Shown here: positions 59,177 through 64,000 of the stretch, piece by piece
Numbering within the stretch: position 1 is the stretch's first letter
Layout: each line of letters opens with the position of its first letter
Source of the DNA: Albifimbria verrucaria
Taxonomy: Eukaryota > Ascomycota > Sordariomycetes > Hypocreales > Stachybotryaceae
Length of the DNA stretch: 64,000 bases
Direction of reading: 5' to 3'
NCBI GenBank assembly: GCA_020081605.1
Contig: JAHREC010000055.1
Span: 124,001 to 188,000, forward strand
Made by a program: the position numbers and the translations under genes
The notes under the pieces: generated by a model
What the model saw: only the letters and a program-made list of their open reading frames with translations
Told to the model about the DNA's origin: nothing
The model's database searches: none

Positions 59177-59930
59177 AAAGTACTAAGGGAGCGCGGACCG
59201 TGTGATTTTGAGGCAGCTGATGCTTTCTTTTCAGCTATCCTACACAATCGTTTAATTTGTCCATAGTCAATCATTTTCGATCGTGCAAAGTTTCCTATGA
59301 CAAGATGTCAACTAAAGCCTTGAGCGATCTGGACTGGTCACCTATTTGCCAACCTCTTGCTTGTGCACACGATTTCATGGTCCAGTGTGCCAAGTTTTGA
59401 CTGAGCTAGCTATGTAGGGTTGTACGGATTCTTCAGTACTCTGCGTAGAGCATAAATTGTAACATTACACACATTGGGCTCACACTTCACAACCGTCTAT
59501 CGAGCGATCAAAACAGATCCGTATGACTTGAACCAAGCCCCGTTAAACAGAAATCCAAACTGAATACAGCCTCCATATATTCATACTACGTAGCTTATAT
59601 TGTTTAGACCACTAGTTGTCCATCAAGTGGGCTGGTCTGACCTAGTGTGTTTGCGAAAACGGAGTCACGATGGATACCCACCAAAGCCACCCACACACTG
59701 GAGGAAGAGGGAGGGAAAGGAGGGCTGGAGGGAGGCGGAAATAGAGTCTATGCCGGTGAAATGACACACAGTCGCATACATACATTCAGCCACCACGTTT
59801 GACAAGTGCCCCTTCGGCTCATTATAAAGAGAGTGTTACTACCCAGCCTTGTTACGACAGCAGAGTCCCCCTTGTGAAAGGAAATTTCTCCATTAACTCT
59901 CTCAGAAGATTAGGGTCCTACATATCGACT
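59177..59930. other. Upstream region of small secreted protein gene
   Basis: No gene seen. A purine-rich tract (ggaggaagagggagggaaag) lies at 59700-59719. Confidence 0.3.
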
Positions 59931-60146
59931 ATGTATTTAAGCCATATCATAGCTTCATTAGGATTGGCCACTGCAGCACTGGCGTGCAATTACGGCCAAT
60001 ACGCATGTGGAAACCGGGATGGTGCTCCAGCGCCGGACGGCGCAATATATAACTGCGATAACATGGAACAATGGCATCTTTCGGCCAAATGTGGTGGACC
60101 TACCTGTTGCGTTCAGCGCAAAGCGTCATCTTATTGTGTGTGTTGA
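59931..60146 (+). CDS. Small cysteine-rich secreted protein
   Basis: 71 residues from ATG 59931. Signal peptide MYLSHIIASLGLATAALA, then a mature chain of 53 residues with eight Cys (CNYGQYAC, CDN, KCGG, TCC, YCVC). Size, signal and even Cys number fit secreted fungal effector-like or antimicrobial-like proteins stabilised by four disulfides. The frame is open upstream to 59799, but the downstream Met gives the only sensible signal peptide. No homologue recognised; the role is inferred from architecture alone. Confidence 0.6.
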   Translation: MYLSHIIASLGLATAALACNYGQYACGNRDGAPAPDGAIYNCDNMEQWHLSAKCGGPTCCVQRKASSYCVC

Positions 60147-61555
60147 ACTTGAACTGTGTCGTGGTGGGGAGGGCATGCGTATGGAAGCGTCAAGTCAATG
60201 TCAGAGACAACAAATGGGTTGTTTATTCATATATTTTACGGTATGGCACTAGTTTGTTGTTAAAATAACAAGAATACAAATGAGCAAAAAAATAAATAGA
60301 TAATGAAGTCAAGTATTATGAAAAAAAAATTTGTCAAGAGGCACAAAGGTCAGTTGAGCGCTTTATTTGAGCATACGCCAATACATCACGATCTGATTAC
60401 TCTACAGCGACGGTGTGACGCCTTGCATGTTTCTTGTTGCTAGTTCCATGAGTTGAATGCTTTTTCACAGAGATGAAGCCGCGTGGAAGATTATACGACG
60501 ATATTCATAGGAAACATGACCTAATAGCGGCATGATGGCGGTGCCTCTATCTTCGTGGTCTCACGGACGATAAACAACCGCTCTCATTCAATAAAGTGTG
60601 CTACTGTACATACAATACAAAACTGGAATACTGAACGTAGACAATACGAATTCATTTTTCGTGGGAACGCTTTCTAACTCGCTTCTTAACACGGTACATC
60701 AACCTTGCCCACCAGATGCTCCAGGTCGCTCCCTGTCACAATGCAAGTGGGCTACCCTGGAGCACTGGGCGTGATCACGATCTGCACCAGGCTGTCAACG
60801 GATGTCGAGCTATGACAGCTACTAGAGCGTGTGCGAAGCATGAATGGTATGTTCAATTGCTGCATATATTATGGTCATTTGTTATGTATAGTAACACCGT
60901 AAAGTTGCGATATACCCGTACTAGTGCGTGTCTGTAAGGTTGAGTGACCATGATGGGAAGGCATAGTGAGCCTGACAGTACATAATTAAGCAGCGAGAAT
61001 AGAACTTGTTAGTTTGCCAACGGCCTATAGAGACGATTGTTTTGACATGCTTGAATTCATTGTCAGAGCCAGGGCCGTGCAACCTTGTTGAAGTGTTCTC
61101 CTACCACCCCTTTACACAGGCGAAATCAGACTGTCCATTCCTTCACCAAAGTGCCAGCCTCTCTTATGTTCAAAGATGGTTAACGCCGTATGAACGTCGC
61201 TGTATGAACGTCGCTACAGTACTACAATAGATGCTTGTACTGTAGGATCGGCTCATTGTTTTGTGAGAGCATGCCCCTGCCATCCAAAGTCTGTCGCACC
61301 AGCTCCTGAGCCAACGCCGTTAAGACCGGCCCCAGGGCCAGACCGGTGGCATGCCATGGCACGCGATGGAGAACAACCCTTCATATCACAGCGCTAATGC
61401 GTGTAATGAGGAATCGAACCCGCTCACGCTCCAATGGGGCCCACAACCATTAGTTCATTTCATTTTCATTTTACAATCGACCTTCACTTTTGCTCGATGC
61501 TGTCCACATTTGTGGAGTAACTACTGAATTCACAACGCTTTCCAGTATCTTCACT
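60147..61555. other. 1.4-kb spacer, no gene seen
   Basis: Contains a direct repeat gtatgaacgtcgct (61188-61215, two units) and several TACTGTA/TACAGTA motifs. A tRNA B-box-like string near 61411 lacks a tRNA fold. Confidence 0.3.
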
Positions 61556-62516
61556 ATGGCCCCTCTCTTGGACAAATCGAGTCAAGGCCAAATACCGTCA
61601 GTTAAGTACAAAAGCATCGCGACGACAATGGTCAGAGCACGTCCGCTCATCATTCTCACAAATTGTCTTTAGACGGAAAAAGTCGAACTCATTATCTACT
61701 CATGAAGCACTATATCCCAATAACTCCCGGCGGTCAAGCGCACATCTATCCGACACATGGTGTTCCGCCTCTAGCCCATCATATTCGCCTGATCAAGGTC
61801 CCACATGTTCACCCGCAAAACAGGAGCTCAGCTCCCCGAATGCAGGCCCAATGCTTCAGAGGCAAATACACCACCCATCTCTACCTACCTACCTGCCACC
61901 CGCACCCTCTTCAGCAGAAAAGCCCATACCGTTGCCAAATAATGCACGGTCCGGAACGCCAACACCTGGACGCAAGATAGCTATACCATTGCCTGCTTTA
62001 TTACCGGCATCTATTGCTGAAGCGTTGAACCAGAATACGAAAGATTCAGAAGTAACCAGAGAAGCTCTCCAGAAGACCGGAAAAAGCCTTCAGTCAGACA
62101 TTTCCAATGTACATAGGCACACCGTGGAAACTGACAACAACGTCAAAGAATTATGTGGAAAAGTGGCTGCTTTGCAAGATGCAATGCAGGAACTTAAGTT
62201 CATGATGGAAGAAATAGCTAGCAAGAAAAATGACAATATGGCATCCGAAGCGGCACCGAGGAGCCCTATAGGAGAGGAGATAAATGGGCAAACGGACAGT
62301 AACCCGAGAGACTTTACAATGGAAGAACTTGTGCAGGTCCTCAAAGAGCACTTTGGCGGAGGACAGGTCAGCAAAGGTAAAGGTCCTACGGTTCCTAGGC
62401 CAGCAGAGGGACCTGTGACGCGAGCAAAGGCTGCCATGAACAGTCAGCAAAAGCAAAGGGCAAAGGGCAACAGAATAGGGAAGAGTCAGCCGAAAAGAGC
62501 TCGGCGGAAGCGATAA
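61556..62516 (+). CDS. Coiled-coil protein with basic tail
   Basis: Exons 61556-61596 and 61673-62516, 294 residues, fully in frame with a 76-nt intron (GTCAGT to TTTAG). Residues 15-110 are Ser/Pro-rich and disordered. A coiled coil covers about residues 135-195 (NVKELCGKVAALQDAMQELK, FMMEEIASKK). The tail is strongly basic (KRAKGNRIGKSQPKRARRKR type), a likely nuclear localisation or nucleic-acid-binding segment. No named family. The small coiled-coil gene 0.6 kb downstream has the same orientation and could encode a partner. Confidence 0.65.
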
Positions 62517-63157
62517 GCTTGAGGAAAGATCAAATACATCATGATGCTTGAAGTTGAAGACTACATACAATTCTGGAAACCTGTACAATACCGCATTTTA
62601 CAAATCGAGAGTAATGAGAAAATACACATATACCCATCCTTGCTATTCTTGCATTTCACGCAGAAGATGACGGTGGAGATAGAACATACGACTCTCAATG
62701 CTCTTAGCTCATGGTTGGTTGACCGTAAGTGTACGACCCGCTCGACGTATTTACACGATCCACTCCAGCATGGTGCGAACATGGCCCCCATGCCCCATGC
62801 TGCATTGGATCTGTGGGTCGAAATGATCTGCATGGCTTAAACTGGTCCGTGACCATCAGCAGGAGATCTGTAAATTGATATTCCTAGCTGCAGTTGGTGG
62901 GTGGGATGAAGTGCGTGATATGAAAGTCAGCCACTCTCAAGCGAAAGTTTATCCCCCACCCGGCAGGTTCCATTCAGTGTTGTGGAGATTGTGAAATGTC
63001 TCCTACATCTTGCATTTGAGGATGTTCATTGCCGATGACTGCTCCGAAGACTTGTGTGTATAAGTACAGCGTATGTAACTCACTGGGCTGAAAAGACCTG
63101 AGTAAATGGAAGCGTTCTTCAGCGATCACAAATACTGTATCAGCCCATCAATCCCCA
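62517..63157. other. Spacer, no gene seen
   Basis: Between the two coiled-coil genes. tactgta near 63134. Confidence 0.3.
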
Positions 63158-63526
63158 ATGACTACTCGAGGTGGAAAAGTAGCCTATGATCCAGTCAAGG
63201 ATCAATACACTAGTCCTGTGCCAGAGGAGTCCCCACCGCAGGTAATGAACAACTATCTACTTTGGCGCGACGGCGCTGACTCTAAGTAGCCTAGCCCCCA
63301 AGGAACACGAGCAAGAAGCGATACAGCATCGCGAGTCAGCGTGGAAAGATCACTCGAGCATACTCGAGCAGATCTTGAAAGGGTAAAACAGTACTACGAC
63401 AAATTATTACAAGAATACCTTGAGTTGCAAGAGGAAAAACAAGCCATGAAGGCCAACATGGCGCAGGAATGCGCAAGACTGAACGAACTGCTGCTTCGAG
63501 TATCAAGGAAGGATTCACGAACTTGA
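63158..63526 (+). CDS. Small coiled-coil protein
   Basis: Exons 63158-63241 and 63290-63526, with a 48-nt intron GTAATG to TAG; 106 residues in frame. The N-terminus is MTTRGGKVAYDPVKD followed by a Pro/Ser/Arg linker. Residues 48-95 form a heptad-patterned coiled coil (SLEHTRADLERVKQYYDKLL, then LELQEEKQAMKANM). No known family. Paired in orientation with the coiled-coil gene at 61556-62516. Confidence 0.6.
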
Positions 63527-64000
63527 AGAGCAATTAAAAAGAAAATGAAGAAAGTTAAAGCTTAAAAGCAAAGATGAGATTGGGATTTACAATGCAACGA
63601 CACTTGAAGATATTCCGAGCACAAGAATGCAACATGAAGGATCATTATGCGGTATAATGGCGGTCATTTAAATCATGGATTTTATGGGAGTTTGGAATAA
63701 ATAGTCTGTACCTTAACCGTTCATTTTAGCCCCGCAAAGGATTAAATGAACATCCGGAATTAACCTAGGTGTAACCCCAAAGATGTGCAAGAAGTTGGGC
63801 AGAGGCTGACGATAAATAAATGGCGGGATACAGTACTGTACGAATCTGAAATTGATCTTGAACGAGACTCTACCCGATGAATGAAGAAGGTCGTGAATCT
63901 TTAAGAGCCCAAAGAAAATGATATCTCGATCCTGACATGAGGTGCTTCATCGGACAGCGCATTCTTTGTTGCCATAGCCTTGCCTTCGAAACCCAGCACG
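63527..64000. other. Right-end spacer
   Basis: No gene seen. gatacagtactgtacg at about 63828. Confidence 0.3.

Noticed and set aside
61400..61425. tRNA B-box-like string (ggttcgattcc on the minus strand)
   Set aside because: The stem bases around it do not pair, no A box lies at a proper distance and no acceptor stem can be built.

Overview
The window reads as nuclear DNA of a filamentous ascomycete (Pezizomycotina). The gene families (AA11 polysaccharide monooxygenase, GH18 chitinase, Asp f 4-type secreted protein, GPI-anchored aspartic protease, MpaB-type oxygenase, class I terpene cyclase) fit a hypocrealean or related Sordariomycete, but that placement is an inference. Genes lie on both strands, have short GT-AG introns (about 45-75 nt, one of 190 nt) and sit in AT-rich spacers. 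There are no operons, rRNA genes or CRISPR arrays, and I found no convincing tRNA.

Layout: 0-3 kb holds two members of an unrecognised three-member family (third copy at 30.4-31.4 kb). 3-10 kb has an AA11 enzyme, a strongly diverged histone H3 paralogue, an unknown gene, a cyclin and a broken unknown gene. 10-20 kb has a divergent P450 / terpene cyclase pair, a chitinase, an unknown protein with a PP1-docking-like motif and an MpaB-type oxygenase. 20-30 kb has an MFS remnant, a TAP-like hydrolase, an Asp f 4-like secreted protein, a ferric-reductase-like membrane protein, an F-box-like protein and an unknown 399-residue protein. 30-44 kb has family copy 3, a fragmented Ser-rich gene, a small membrane protein, a sugar porter, a GPI-anchored aspartic protease, glyoxalase I, an unknown gene, a TA-flanked MITE and a Ser/Pro repeat protein. 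44-64 kb is gene-poor: zinc-finger genes, a fragmented acidic-protein gene, a tandem pair of BRCT-domain genes with a near-identical central block, a small cysteine-rich secreted protein and two coiled-coil proteins.

The most important technical observation is that many recognisable genes are interrupted by single missing bases, mostly inside mononucleotide runs of 2-5, and almost always with a net loss of one. Supplying those bases makes total coding lengths come out as whole codons for over a dozen genes. The terpene cyclase, P450, glyoxalase and right-end coiled-coil genes need no correction. Either the assembly carries homopolymer-compression errors or the region is full of very young pseudogenes. 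Two in-frame stop codons (near 47.03 and 58.91 kb) are not explained this way.

Functionally, the P450 / terpene cyclase pair looks like a minimal terpenoid locus, possibly extended by the MpaB-type oxygenase. The AA11 enzyme and chitinase would act together on chitin. The strongest candidates for new biology are the H3 paralogue with an expanded acidic tail and the BRCT tandem pair with signs of gene conversion.
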